Origin: an uncultured Clostridia bacterium
GTDB lineage: Bacteria; Bacillota; Clostridia; Oscillospirales; Ruminococcaceae
Assembly (NCBI GenBank): GCA_947168885.1
Contig: CAMVNQ010000004.1
Coordinates: 186,001 to 250,000 of the forward strand
Reading direction: 5' to 3'
DNA: 64,000 bases
In this document: piece by piece, positions 8,940-18,392 of the stretch
Position numbering within the stretch: the first letter of the stretch is position 1
Layout of the letters: each line of letters starts with the position of its first letter
Translations under genes and position numbers: made by a program
Notes under the pieces: model-generated
The model's database searches: none
Told to the model about the DNA's origin: nothing
Seen by the model: the letters and a program-made list of their open reading frames with translations, nothing else

Positions 8940-8982
8940 ATACTATATATTGCTATATATAGTACCAAGTGGGGTGGGGAAA

Positions 8983-10413
8983 TTGAGGTTTTACAGGTGG
9001 AATAAGCATTATCTTGGCTGGGGAATCACCGCCTTTATCGTTATAATCGCTTCCATGCTCGTCTTCACCATGCTCTCGAACCTCGGCAATATAGCTTCCT
9101 CGATTGGCAATTTCATTGCTGTCATAAGCCCGATATTCTACGGATTCGTTATAGCTTACCTCCTTGCACCGATCGTCGAAAAGCTCGAAAAAGGCGTTTT
9201 CGGAAAACTTTTCAAAAATTCCGGCGAGCACTATGAAGACAAGGATATCGAAAACGACGAGAAAAAACACCGTCACCTGAAGATATACGTCAAGAACAAG
9301 CCTGCCCGTATATGCAGCATCGCCGTTACATTCATCGTGTTCATCGGCATAATCGCAGGTATTCTTATAGCAATAATCCCGCAGCTCGTCACGACGATCT
9401 CTCTGCTCGTCGATAACATACCTTCTTATATGAAGAACGTTTCGACGTGGATAACCGAAGCTTTCGCGAACTTCCCCGAAATAGGCGAAGAGATCTCGAA
9501 TATGGTAAACGATCTCGGTACAACGCTGAAAAACTTCCTGAACTCGACGATACTCCCGCAGATAACCGACTATCTCGGCTCCCTGACGAACGGTATCATG
9601 AGCGTTGTCGGCACCGTTCTCAACATAATTTTCGGTATAGTTGTGGCGATATACTGCCTTTACAGCAAGGAGCTCTTCTCGGCTCAGGCTAAAAAGACGC
9701 TCTACTGCATACTTCCGATGAAACGGGCGAACCGCTTTATCGCAAGCATACGCAAGGTTCACCGCTCGTTCGGAAACTTTATCACCGGAACGATAATTGA
9801 CTCGTTCGTGGTATGCTGCATCACATTCATTGTTACAACATTCTCGGGTGTGCCGTTCGCACTGCTCGTTTCGGTAATTATGGGTGTTACGAACATAATC
9901 CCGTATTTCGGACCGTTCATAGGACTCATACCGAGCCTTTTCCTCATATTCATGGAAAACCCGTTCATGTGCATCATCTTCACGATCATCGTTGTGGTGA
10001 TACAGAACGTCAACGGCAACATCATAAGCCCGCGCATACTCGGCGAGAGCACGGGACTTACAAGCTTCTGGGTAATCTTCGCTATCCTTGCCGGACAGGG
10101 CATATTCGGCTTCTGGGGACTTATAATAGGTATCCCGCTGTTTGCCGTTATTTACAGCGCTGCCAAGACATTTATCGCGGATAGGCTCAAGAGAAAGGGG
10201 CTTCCGTCAGGTTCCGACGATTATACGGATATTGATTCGTTCGTAGATCAGGACGGTGAAGCTATGCCGGTGTCGCTTTCCGAGCGGCTCGACGCAGAAC
10301 ACGCGGTCAGGGCGGAAAAAGAAGCTGCGCTCAAGGCGCGTAAAAAGCAGGAGTTCCTTGAAAAGAAGAAAAAAATCACGGATAAGATAAAATCGTTCAA
10401 AAAAAGCAAATAA
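8983..10413 (+). CDS. AI-2E family transporter
   Basis: 476 residues from TTG at 8983, preceded by GGTGGGGA; the longer frame from 8878 is excluded because the promoter sits within it. About eight membrane segments are present, with the family hallmarks GVTNIIPYFGPFIGLIPS and GLTSFWVIFAILAGQGIFGFWGLIIGIPLFAV. A charged loop (about residues 75-105) and a lysine-rich cytosolic tail (KKQEFLEKKKKITDKIKS) are additions. Family members are exporters or Na+/H+ antiporters; the substrate here is not predictable, and autoinducer-2 export should not be assumed. Confidence 0.88.
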   Translation: MRFYRWNKHYLGWGITAFIVIIASMLVFTMLSNLGNIASSIGNFIAVISPIFYGFVIAYLLAPIVEKLEKGVFGKLFKNSGEHYEDKDIENDEKKHRHLKIYVKNKPARICSIAVTFIVFIGIIAGILIAIIPQLVTTISLLVDNIPSYMKNVSTWITEAFANFPEIGEEISNMVNDLGTTLKNFLNSTILPQITDYLGSLTNGIMSVVGTVLNIIFGIVVAIYCLYSKELFSAQAKKTLYCILPMKRANRFIASIRKVHRSFGNFITGTIIDSFVVCCITFIVTTFSGVPFALLVSVIMGVTNIIPYFGPFIGLIPSLFLIFMENPFMCIIFTIIVVVIQNVNGNIISPRILGESTGLTSFWVIFAILAGQGIFGFWGLIIGIPLFAVIYSAAKTFIADRLKRKGLPSGSDDYTDIDSFVDQDGEAMPVSLSERLDAEHAVRAEKEAALKARKKQEFLEKKKKITDKIKSFKKSK

Positions 10414-10528
10414 GCTTATAAACGGTCATAACGCCGTTAAGCGGATAAGACCGACATCAGAATATGCGCGGGTACGAGCTTCCTGACCGCAGTCTGTTAA
10501 CTGTACACTAAAAAGGGGGTAACGCCTT

Positions 10529-10951
10529 ATGAATATGGAAAAGCTTAAAAGAGATTACGGAAATGTGCTCTGGGCGGGAAAGAAATGCATACTCGGTATG
10601 CCTATCTCGTTCACGAGATATATACTTACAGATACGACACTGTACACAAAGATCGGATTCTTCAACATCAGAGAAGACGAGATAGAGCTTTACCGTATCT
10701 TCGATAAAAAAATATCGTTCACACTCGGACAGAGAATATTCGGCTGCGGAACCATAGACCTTGTATCGAAGGATATTGATACGCCGGAAAAAAAGCTCAT
10801 CTCTATCAAGAAGCCGCGTGAGGTAAAGAAAATACTTGACGCTGTCGTAAAAGAACAGCGCGACAAGTACTATGTACGCGGACGCGATATGATTGGTGGA
10901 GCGATAGACTCCCAGGACGAACTTATGCAGGATCATTTTACCGAGATATGA
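10529..10951 (+). CDS. PH-like domain protein (bacterial PH fold)
   Basis: 140 residues with no signal or membrane segment. The alternating strands ILGMPISFTRYILTDTTLYTK, EIELYRIFDKKISFT, TIDLVSK and KKLISIKKPREVKKIL followed by a C-terminal helix fit a bacterial pleckstrin-homology-like (YdbT/bPH_2) domain. AAGGGGGT lies nine bases before the ATG. Role unknown. The 115-base gap upstream has a weak inverted repeat but no clear promoter. Confidence 0.6.
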   Translation: MNMEKLKRDYGNVLWAGKKCILGMPISFTRYILTDTTLYTKIGFFNIREDEIELYRIFDKKISFTLGQRIFGCGTIDLVSKDIDTPEKKLISIKKPREVKKILDAVVKEQRDKYYVRGRDMIGGAIDSQDELMQDHFTEI

Positions 10952-11114
10952 TACGCGATACAGGCTTCCGATTGTGCACATTTCACGAAATATTGCCAGA
11001 ACTTAAAAAAAGCTAAGATTTCGCGTCACCTTCTGAGCCTGAAAATCGTTTATTATATAGAAAGACTGTTTTTCGGTCTTGAAATCCCATCAGAAAAAGA
11101 AAGGAATTAAAAAA

Positions 11115-13457
11115 ATGAACTCGTTTCTGAAAAAGACTGCCGCGTTCATAGCTGCCGGACTTATGGCGACCGCAAGTCTGGGCATTGAATCCTTCGCGGA
11201 CAGTGCAAAGCTGAATCAGACGAAGGTCGAACTGCAGCTGGCTGCAGCGGTAGCAAAGCCCACCTATACGGTAAAGGGCACGCCGGGTGTCAGAAAGGTC
11301 AGATTGTCCACAGCAACAGCAGGCGCGACCATCTACTACACAACGAACGGCACCGTGCCTACCACAAGCAGCAGAGTTTACAACGGTACTCTTATAAAGC
11401 TGACAAGTGACACGAAGATAAAGGCTATCGCGGTAAAAGGCGGCGTTTCCAGCGCTGTAATGACAAAGACGTTCTACATAAAGACAATGGTCGGCGATGT
11501 TACGGGCGACCACCAGATCAACCAGAACGACTATTCCAGACTCAAGAACTTTATCGCCGGCAAGACAAAATACATCTGCACGGACAACGCTGACTGCAAC
11601 GGTAGCGGCGGTATCTCATCGAAGGATCTTACCGTTCTCGGACAGTATCTTAACGGCACCATAAAGACTCTTCCGAGTAAGACGGCGACCTCTTCGGTAA
11701 AGAAGCCCACGGCTACCATGCGCAAAGTTTATGGTGGTATGCAGATAACGTTCGCGCCCAAAACTGCAGGCTCGACCGTCTACTACACGACCGACGGCTC
11801 AACACCGACAACATCGAGCACGAGATACAGCTCGCCGTTCACAGTGACATCGTCTTCGCAGATCCAGGCTATCGCTTATCTCAACGGCGAAGAGAGCGGC
11901 GTTTTCTCGTTCAGCACAACGGTAGGCACGCTTTCCTCTGTACAGGCGGATAAGCCTACAACGACCACTTACTCAGGAGAAACTTCGATAACACTCTACA
12001 ACTCGAACTCTGCAGCACGTATCCTCTACACGACCGACGGTACGGATCCGAGAACAAGCGCTTCTGCAAGCATTTTTTCCTCCACCGTAAAGATCAATAA
12101 GGATACTACCATCAGAGCATATGCTATTGCAAAAGGTTGCGCGGATTCGTCCGTTTCCGACTTCGAGTACAAGGTGGCTTCCTCCTTCTCAATCTCCGGA
12201 AGAGTATGGGATGACACCCCCGGCACAGTAGTGAACTCCAACGGCGTGAACACCGATGACAAGCCCGGTATCGCAAACATAACCGTTTACCTCATCAACC
12301 ACACAACAAGTTCCAAGGATGTTACCACCAATTATATCCAGAAGACCGTTACGGACGTAAACGGAAAGTACTCTTTCAACAACCTCGTAAAGGGCAGCTA
12401 CTATAAGGTAGCTTTCGAGTACAACAGCCAGAAATACCGTGCATACAACGCTATTGTCGCAAACGGCAACCAGGCAACTCCCGTATCCACAACAAACCCG
12501 TTCACGGTAAAGGCTTCCGGTGCTTACGATAAGGTATATACCTCCGTTGCGGCAACAACACCTATCGCAAACTTCGCTACCGCTTCTACGAACGCCTACT
12601 TCAACCAGCTTGCAATCACAAGCTATACATACAGCGAGACTTCAAACGCAGTAGGTCTTGCGCTCATAACCAAGAACTACGGTCAGTTCTTACTTACTCT
12701 TGAATGCTCCGGTTATGACACCAACACAAAGCGCATCGAGAACAACGGCGAACTTTCGTTCAAGCTCACCCTTACAAACAACTCTCCTATGGCCGTGACC
12801 AACCTTACAGATGTCGAGATCGAGCTCTATCTCCCCAATATGCTCTCGATACATCAGTCGAACACCTCAGGATTTGTAGGCTATGCGTGCCACGGTACCG
12901 ATGAAAAGGCTTATCCGGGATACATCAAATACATCATCACCGGTCTTTCCAACACTGGTCTTGCACCCGGAAAATCCGCTACTGTAACGTTCACTGGTAA
13001 TGTTTATGAGCGCGAGAGCTCAACGATCAACGCTATCGCACAGGTAACCCTCTACTCTTACAGCATACCTTGCTACGACTATAACTGCACACCCGGCAAC
13101 TACACTATAGGCTCCACGAGAGTACTTGAAAAGGACGAAGCTGTCACAACAACACTTACCGTTGTAAGCTCCTCAATCCTAACTCAGGAACTTACCGCTG
13201 TCGTTGAAAAAACCACAGTCTCCCTCGGCGGCACAACAAAGGATCTCCTCATAGTTGCTAAGAACTGCAAGAGCCTCGACGCTATCACATTCATCGAGAT
13301 GACCAACCAGGGTATCGCAACATACGAGAAGGAACCCATTCAGAAGGGTGACGACCTTTATATCTATCTGAAGGTCTCCGGCAGGGCTGTCGGCACAACG
13401 CTCATTCCCGTAAAGTACGGTTACGACACAAAATACCTCACGGTAGTTGTTCAGTAA
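11115..13457 (+). CDS. Secreted dockerin-containing multidomain protein
   Basis: 780 residues from the ATG preceded by GAAAGGA; the frame opens twelve codons earlier. After a signal peptide (MNSFLKKTAAFIAAGLM) come a chitobiase C-terminal-like module (YYTTNGTVPTT, about 48-123), a type I dockerin at about 126-185 with two calcium loops (GDVTGDHQINQNDYSRL; DNADCNGSGGISSKDLTVL), two more such modules (YYTTDGSTPTT, LYTTDGTDPRT; about 200-350), an SdrD B-like module (SGRVWDDTPG...VTDVNGKYSFNNL, about 362-440) and an Ig/DUF11-like C-terminal half. A dockerin docks into cohesins of a cellulosome scaffold. It has no catalytic domain, so it is likely structural or carbohydrate-binding. The internal dockerin position is uncommon. 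Confidence 0.85.
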   Translation: MNSFLKKTAAFIAAGLMATASLGIESFADSAKLNQTKVELQLAAAVAKPTYTVKGTPGVRKVRLSTATAGATIYYTTNGTVPTTSSRVYNGTLIKLTSDTKIKAIAVKGGVSSAVMTKTFYIKTMVGDVTGDHQINQNDYSRLKNFIAGKTKYICTDNADCNGSGGISSKDLTVLGQYLNGTIKTLPSKTATSSVKKPTATMRKVYGGMQITFAPKTAGSTVYYTTDGSTPTTSSTRYSSPFTVTSSSQIQAIAYLNGEESGVFSFSTTVGTLSSVQADKPTTTTYSGETSITLYNSNSAARILYTTDGTDPRTSASASIFSSTVKINKDTTIRAYAIAKGCADSSVSDFEYKVASSFSISGRVWDDTPGTVVNSNGVNTDDKPGIANITVYLINHTTSSKDVTTNYIQKTVTDVNGKYSFNNLVKGSYYKVAFEYNSQKYRAYNAIVANGNQATPVSTTNPFTVKASGAYDKVYTSVAATTPIANFATASTNAYFNQLAITSYTYSETSNAVGLALITKNYGQFLLTLECSGYDTNTKRIENNGELSFKLTLTNNSPMAVTNLTDVEIELYLPNMLSIHQSNTSGFVGYACHGTDEKAYPGYIKYIITGLSNTGLAPGKSATVTFTGNVYERESSTINAIAQVTLYSYSIPCYDYNCTPGNYTIGSTRVLEKDEAVTTTLTVVSSSILTQELTAVVEKTTVSLGGTTKDLLIVAKNCKSLDAITFIEMTNQGIATYEKEPIQKGDDLYIYLKVSGRAVGTTLIPVKYGYDTKYLTVVVQ

Positions 13458-13530
13458 TCGGCGAATAACATCACATCTGCCCCGCAGGATAAGACGGGTA
13501 CTCATAAAGAAGTTTTTATGATTTGAAGAT

Positions 13531-13573
13531 AAGGTTGCGTAACCTGAGCGGTTACGCAGCCTTTCTTTTTTTG
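13531..13573 (+). terminator. Terminator of the dockerin gene
   Basis: GGTTGCGTAACC and GGTTACGCAGCC form a 12-bp stem (one G-T wobble) with a five-base loop, followed by TTTCTTTTTTT. It lies 75 bases after the dockerin stop codon. Confidence 0.85.
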
Positions 13574-13758
13574 TCGTACTTCATACTGTCAGCAACAGCA
13601 GTCGTTACGGCAACGTTGAAACGATAGTGAATCTCGATCTCCTGAGTGCGATGACCGCTGCTCTTGTCAGGAGCAAGAACAACGATCTTCTCGATAAGTT
13701 CGTGTATGATCTCAGGTGTCAGCTCCGTGATATCTGCGAAACCCTTATGTTGGCACAT
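13552..13758 (-). pseudogene. C-terminal remnant of a large serine recombinase
   Basis: The 68 codons read ADITELTPEIIHELIEKIVV followed by APDKSSGHRTQEIEIHYRF, the DUF4368-type tail of conjugative-transposon serine recombinases. The resolvase catalytic domain is absent: upstream on the minus strand the frame is lost within about 20 bases. This is a relic of an excised or decayed integrative element. A further open 52-codon tail (about 13785-13943, minus strand) precedes it in a different frame and is not recognised. Confidence 0.6.
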
Positions 13759-14017
13759 TTTTGATCCACAATTCTAGATTGCAGACCTTACGGCGTAGGC
13801 TTTAGCCTGTCGGTAACCAATCCACGTATAACAGAGCGGCTAATGCCGGGAATCTGTTCATCCGTAAACTTCGCATATGCTCTCGAAAGGCTGTTACAAA
13901 ATTTTACTGCGTTTTCTTGCGGTTTTGCTAATTGACAAAAGTCACTTCATAACAGCAGTTCCCCTTATGTGCAGTGTGCACAAATTGGCAAAGAAAACTT
14001 TGTCTAAATTACCGCCC

Positions 14018-14046
14018 TTGTGCAAATCCGTCTTTGCTGATATAAT
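14018..14046 (+). promoter_or_regulatory. Probable sigma-A promoter of the GH94 gene
   Basis: TTGTGC (14018-14023), a 17-base spacer and TATAAT (14041-14046), leaving a leader of about 80 bases before the start codon. The -35 matches only four of six positions. Confidence 0.6.
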
Positions 14047-14130
14047 GGTATTATATGGAGTGGTGTTGAAAGCAATGCAATCGTTTACCTACGCCGCGCC
14101 GGCTGAAAATAATAAGGAGGTAAAAGCTAT

Positions 14131-16512
14131 ATGAATTACGGCTTTTTCGACGAAAAAAACAAGGAATATGTCATTACACGTCCCGATACTCCCTCGGCGT
14201 GGGCAAACTATCTGGGCGACCCCGAATACGGTGCTATAATATCCAATAACGCGGGCGGTTACAGCTTCGTGAAATCCGGCGCAAACGGACGTATAATCCG
14301 CTACCGCTTCAACTCCGTGGCTACAGATCAGCCCGGACGCTACATCTATATCCGCGACGCGGAAACGAACGACTACTGGTCGGCTTCATGGTCACCGGTT
14401 TGCAAGCCCCTCGACAGCTATAAGAGCGAATGCCGTCACGGTACCGCTTATACTATCATAACTTCTGAGTACTCCGGCATAAAGTCCGAAACTCTCTATT
14501 ACGTTCCGAAGAACGCTACCTACGAGGTTTGGCGTGCCAAGATAACCAACACCGGCGACAAGCCCCGTAAGCTCGCCGTAACAGGTTACTGCGAATTCGT
14601 AAACGACAACAACTATGAACAGGATCAGGTCAACCTCCAGTACACTCTGTTCATCACGCATACCTACTTCAAGGGCAAATATATCCTTCAGAAGCAGAAC
14701 GAAAACTTCAGAAACCCGCTCCTCAATCGTTTCCTCGGTCTTGCGGGACAGAAGATAGACAAGTACTGCGGCGACAGAGACAGATTCGTGGGCAGCTACC
14801 ACAGCTATGCGAATCCCGTAGGCGCTGCGGCTGATCTTAACAACGACCTCAACTATAACAGCAACTCCTGCGGCGCACTCCAGTCCGACATCACCCTTGC
14901 GCCCGGCGAGACAAAAGAATTCATCTACCTTCTCGGTCAGAAGCCCGAGGAAGAGGCAGAGAAGATCATCGCAAGATACGAACAAGCGGGTGTATGCGAC
15001 GAGGAGCTCGACGTGCTCAGAAAATACTGGCACAGCAAGCTCGATAACTTACAGGTACACACCCCCGACGAAAACTTCAACAACATCGTTAACGTATGGA
15101 ACGCATACAACTGCTTCATCACGTTCACATGGTCGCGTGCGGCTTCATTCCAGTACTGCGGTCTGCGCAACGGCTTCGGCTACCGCGACACTGTACAGGA
15201 TATACAGGGTATAATCCACCTTGCACCCGAAATGGCAAAGAAGCAGATAGTATTCATGCTCTCGGCACAGGTAACTAACGGCGCGGGACTTCCGCTCGTA
15301 AAGTACACCCATAAGGCTGGACAGGAGAACACCCCAGACGATCCCGATTATGTAAAGGAGACCGGTCATCCGAGCTATCGCGCGGACGACGCTCTCTGGC
15401 TCTTCCCGACAGTTTACAAGTACATCTCCGAAAGCGGCGACAGCGCATTCCTCGATGAAGAGATATTCTACGCAAACAACGGCGAAAAGGGCACAGTATA
15501 TGACCACCTCAAGAGAGCTATCAAGTTCTCTATGGATAATCTCGGCGCACACGGTATGCCCGCCGGTCTGCACGCAGACTGGAACGACTGTCTGCGTCTC
15601 GGAAAGCTCGGCGAATCGACATTCGTTGCTTTCCAGCTCGTATATGCTATCAAGATCCTTCGCGGCTATGCAGAGGAAAAGGGCGACAGCGAATACATCA
15701 AGTACCTTGATGACGTTATGGCAAAGCTTGACAAGATACTCTCCGCCTGCTGGAATGAGGACAGATGGATCCGCGGCTATAAGGAAGACGGCACGGTTAT
15801 CGGTCAGCGCACCGATCCCGAGGCTTCGATGTGGCTCAATCCCCAGTCGTGGTCCGTCATCTCCGGCTATGCTTCTCCCGAACAGGCCGAAAAGGCTATG
15901 GACAGCGTAGAGCGCGAGCTCAACACGCCTTACGGCGCTATGGTAATGTATCCGCCGTATGACAAGCACGGTTTCGACGGTGCTCTCATGCGCTGCTTCA
16001 ACAACTGCACCAAGGAAAATGCAGGTATATTCTCGCAGCCGCAGGGCTGGCTCATTCTCGCGGAATCCAAGCTCGGACACGGCGACAGAGCGTACAAGTA
16101 CTGGAAGGAAGCATCTCCCGCGTCCTATAACGACAAAGCAGAGCTCCGCGTACTCGAACCGTATGTATTCGGTCAGTTCGTTGAAGGCAAGGACAGCCCG
16201 TTCGCAGGACGCGCTCACGTTCACTGGCTCACCGGTACGGCATCTACCGTAATGGTAGGTACGACCGAAGGTATCCTCGGTCTCAATCCCGAGACTAAGG
16301 GTCTGGTTATAGACCCGTCTATCCCGTCGGAATGGAAAGAATACACCATGGACAAGACATTCCGCGGCAAGAAGCTCCACGTTACGGTCAAGAATCCGAA
16401 CGGAAGCCAGCACGGCGTAAAGAGCGTTACAGTCAACGGCGAGAAGATCGAAGGCAAACTCATCGAAGACAAGATACTCAAACCCGAGAATGATATTATA
16501 ATAGAAATGTAA
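14131..16512 (+). CDS. GH94 glycoside phosphorylase, cellobiose phosphorylase type
   Basis: 793 residues, normal length. Cytosolic enzyme that splits a beta-glucoside with phosphate, giving alpha-glucose 1-phosphate and thereby saving ATP. The N-terminus GFFDEKNKEYVITRPDTPSAW and the NNAGGYSF segment are typical of cellobiose phosphorylases. The catalytic region HADWNDCL (residues 481-488) carries the expected acid aspartate, and RAHVHWLTGTA near the C-terminus belongs to the phosphate/glucose pocket. AAGGAGG precedes the ATG. No signal peptide is present. With the dockerin protein upstream this suggests growth on cellulose-derived cellobiose. Laminaribiose or another beta-glucoside cannot be excluded from sequence alone. 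Confidence 0.88.
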   Translation: MNYGFFDEKNKEYVITRPDTPSAWANYLGDPEYGAIISNNAGGYSFVKSGANGRIIRYRFNSVATDQPGRYIYIRDAETNDYWSASWSPVCKPLDSYKSECRHGTAYTIITSEYSGIKSETLYYVPKNATYEVWRAKITNTGDKPRKLAVTGYCEFVNDNNYEQDQVNLQYTLFITHTYFKGKYILQKQNENFRNPLLNRFLGLAGQKIDKYCGDRDRFVGSYHSYANPVGAAADLNNDLNYNSNSCGALQSDITLAPGETKEFIYLLGQKPEEEAEKIIARYEQAGVCDEELDVLRKYWHSKLDNLQVHTPDENFNNIVNVWNAYNCFITFTWSRAASFQYCGLRNGFGYRDTVQDIQGIIHLAPEMAKKQIVFMLSAQVTNGAGLPLVKYTHKAGQENTPDDPDYVKETGHPSYRADDALWLFPTVYKYISESGDSAFLDEEIFYANNGEKGTVYDHLKRAIKFSMDNLGAHGMPAGLHADWNDCLRLGKLGESTFVAFQLVYAIKILRGYAEEKGDSEYIKYLDDVMAKLDKILSACWNEDRWIRGYKEDGTVIGQRTDPEASMWLNPQSWSVISGYASPEQAEKAMDSVERELNTPYGAMVMYPPYDKHGFDGALMRCFNNCTKENAGIFSQPQGWLILAESKLGHGDRAYKYWKEASPASYNDKAELRVLEPYVFGQFVEGKDSPFAGRAHVHWLTGTASTVMVGTTEGILGLNPETKGLVIDPSIPSEWKEYTMDKTFRGKKLHVTVKNPNGSQHGVKSVTVNGEKIEGKLIEDKILKPENDIIIEM

Positions 16513-16522
16513 TAGTCTGTGT

Positions 16523-16548
16523 TTTCCCCCACCGTAAGGTGGGGGAAA
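16523..16548 (+). terminator. Stable hairpin between the GH94 gene and pgsA
   Basis: TTTCCCCCACC and GGTGGGGGAAA form an 11-bp stem with a GTAA loop, ten bases after the GH94 stop. No T tract follows, so it may be a transcript-stabilising or partially terminating structure rather than a full terminator. Confidence 0.5.
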
Positions 16549-16571
16549 TACGACATTAAAAAGGAAAAGTT

Positions 16572-17147
16572 ATGAATTTAGCAAATAAGCTCACTATGTT
16601 CCGCGTGATACTCGTACCGTTCTTCATAGCGGCGCTGATGATACCCGCGGTTCCGGTGAGATACACGATAGCACTTGTGATCTTTGCTCTCGCAAGCATT
16701 ACCGATATGCTTGACGGAAAAGTCGCGAGAAAATACAACATGATAACCGACCTCGGAAAATTCCTCGATCCGCTCGCGGACAAGATACTTGTTGCAGCGG
16801 CGCTGATATGCTTTATCGAACTCGGTTACGCGCCCGCATGGGCAGTCTGGCTCATAATGGCACGCGAATTCATGGTGTCGGGAATCCGTCTTGTAGCGGC
16901 GGGAAGCAGGCAGAAGATCGTAATTGCCGCGAATATCTGGGGCAAACTCAAAACTGCTTCTACAATGGTCGCGATATGCATTATACTGATAATGCATATA
17001 TTAACGGACGATTTCGGCGCTGTATCGGGTCTTCCGACGCAGATCATCACCGATGTGCTTATTTACATCTGCACATTCCTCACCGTTCTTTCCGGCATTA
17101 TCTATCTGTACGACTACCGAGCTGTTTTTAAGGAGACCGAGCATTGA
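16572..17147 (+). CDS. pgsA: CDP-diacylglycerol--glycerol-3-phosphate 3-phosphatidyltransferase
   Basis: 191 residues, integral membrane enzyme. It makes phosphatidylglycerol phosphate, the committed step to phosphatidylglycerol. The CDP-alcohol phosphotransferase motif D-x2-DG-x2-AR-x8-G-x3-D-x3-D is complete (DMLDGKVARKYNMITDLGKF then LDPLADK, about residues 37-63). AAAAGGAAAAG precedes the ATG. It is translationally coupled to the ANTAR regulator downstream by a four-base overlap. Confidence 0.93.
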   Translation: MNLANKLTMFRVILVPFFIAALMIPAVPVRYTIALVIFALASITDMLDGKVARKYNMITDLGKFLDPLADKILVAAALICFIELGYAPAWAVWLIMAREFMVSGIRLVAAGSRQKIVIAANIWGKLKTASTMVAICIILIMHILTDDFGAVSGLPTQIITDVLIYICTFLTVLSGIIYLYDYRAVFKETEH

Positions 17148-17707
17148 AAAATGTTCTTATCGCGGCTAAGACCGCGGAAGCCTGCAAGACCCTCGCGAGC
17201 TTCATCGACGCCGCGGAGTATGACGTTACCACTGCGACCGACGGGATCACCGTAAGAAGCATAGACATAACGCGGTTCGACTTTATCTTCGTGTCCGTGC
17301 CCCTTGAAAACGAGAACGGACTGTCGCTTCTGACAGAGCTCCGTGCTATGACCGAGGCGCACCTGATCGCAATAGTGCGTGAGGACGCGGCGGAAGCTGC
17401 GCTCAAACGCCTCGCGCCGATAGGAGCATATATCGTCACAAAGCCTGTGTTCAAGGGTGCGCTCATGCAGGCGATCCGGTTCTGCGAGACTCATGCCGGA
17501 AGCGAGATCGTTTTCCGTAAACGTATAGCTGAGCTTGAAAAACAGGCGGAGCAGGATAAAAAGCTTACCCGGGCAAAGCTCCTCGTTATGACGAAGGAAC
17601 AGCTTTCAGAAGCTGAGGCCCATAGACGTATCCAGAAACTCGCAATGGATCTTCGCGTATCACAGTACGAAATAGCCGAGGATATAATTAACGGGCTGCT
17701 GATATAA
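17144..17707 (+). CDS. ANTAR-domain RNA-binding regulator with degenerate receiver
   Basis: 187 residues from TTG that overlaps the pgsA stop; AAGGAG lies eight bases upstream. Residues 1-115 look like a receiver domain: the conserved Lys of IVTKPVFKGA is present, but the acceptor position in FDFIFVSVPLENENG carries Ser instead of Asp. A coiled-coil linker (about 122-140) leads to an ANTAR domain (about 145-187; EAEAHRRIQKLAMDLRVSQYEIAEDII). ANTAR proteins bind paired hexanucleotide-loop hairpins in nascent RNA and prevent termination. Because the acceptor Asp is missing, activation by a kinase is unlikely. Targets are not visible in this window. Confidence 0.85.
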   Translation: MKNVLIAAKTAEACKTLASFIDAAEYDVTTATDGITVRSIDITRFDFIFVSVPLENENGLSLLTELRAMTEAHLIAIVREDAAEAALKRLAPIGAYIVTKPVFKGALMQAIRFCETHAGSEIVFRKRIAELEKQAEQDKKLTRAKLLVMTKEQLSEAEAHRRIQKLAMDLRVSQYEIAEDIINGLLI

Positions 17708-17788
17708 AAAATGCACTAAAAACGATTACAAAATATGAGACTATTCCACAAATCGTGCTTAATTGCGCGGTTTAAGCCGCTTATCGTA

Positions 17789-17817
17789 TTGACATAGCGG
17801 TTATAATATGTTATACT
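17789..17817 (+). promoter_or_regulatory. Sigma-A promoter of the two-gene membrane operon
   Basis: TTGACA (17789-17794), a 17-base spacer and TATACT (17812-17817), about 48 bases before the start codon at 17865. Confidence 0.82.
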
Positions 17818-17864
17818 GATATTTGTAGCAGTATGCAATTCTCCAAAGGAAATGGGGTTATAAT

Positions 17865-18371
17865 ATGGCTGAATTTACCAAAGAAGATTTTGATAACGTA
17901 AAGGAAGAAACATACGTCGAAGATGATTTCGGTCTCGGACTAAAGGGCTATCTGCTCGTAAGAGCCGTTTTCTATGCTATCGGCACGTTCATGATACTCG
18001 GCGCACTGCTTGCCGTTGTGCTCGGCGCGACCGACCTCAATGATCTCGTCAGCAACGCGACCGGTTTGAATGCGACATCACCGGTGCTGAACGATATGTT
18101 CAGCGGACTTCAGATATGTATGTTCGCACAGGCGATATATACTATTGGCTCGCTCGTCTGCGTGGTCATGACCTACATAAAGCGCACAAAGCTCTTTGTG
18201 TTCATAGACCTCGGGCTGTTCGTTGTATTCCTTGCCGTATTCTTCATAATGGGCTCTGTTGAGCTCCTCGGAAACGGCTCGGCATGGTGGGTATATTTCC
18301 TGCTTAATCCCGGTTTCTCGTTCGCGGGGATCATGATCGGAAAGCACTGGAATTATATGCCGCTTATGTAA
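17865..18371 (+). CDS. Membrane protein of unknown function, four helices
   Basis: 168 residues. An acidic cytosolic N-terminus of about 28 residues precedes four hydrophobic segments (about 30-53, 82-105, 112-132 and 142-160). AAAGGAAATGGGG lies before the ATG. No family was recognised. It is co-transcribed with the next membrane protein (21-base gap), and both end before a strong terminator, so they probably act together. Confidence 0.65.
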   Translation: MAEFTKEDFDNVKEETYVEDDFGLGLKGYLLVRAVFYAIGTFMILGALLAVVLGATDLNDLVSNATGLNATSPVLNDMFSGLQICMFAQAIYTIGSLVCVVMTYIKRTKLFVFIDLGLFVVFLAVFFIMGSVELLGNGSAWWVYFLLNPGFSFAGIMIGKHWNYMPLM

Positions 18372-18392
18372 TAGAAAGGAAGCGTGTAAAAA

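Noticed and set aside
8878-8982. Extended N-terminus of the AI-2E family transporter
   Set aside because: The consensus promoter at 8911-8939 lies inside it, so it cannot be translated from that transcript.
15145-16413. 422-codon open frame on the minus strand
   Set aside because: It is the antisense shadow of the GH94 gene, a consequence of codon bias in that gene; it has no family-like sequence or start signals.
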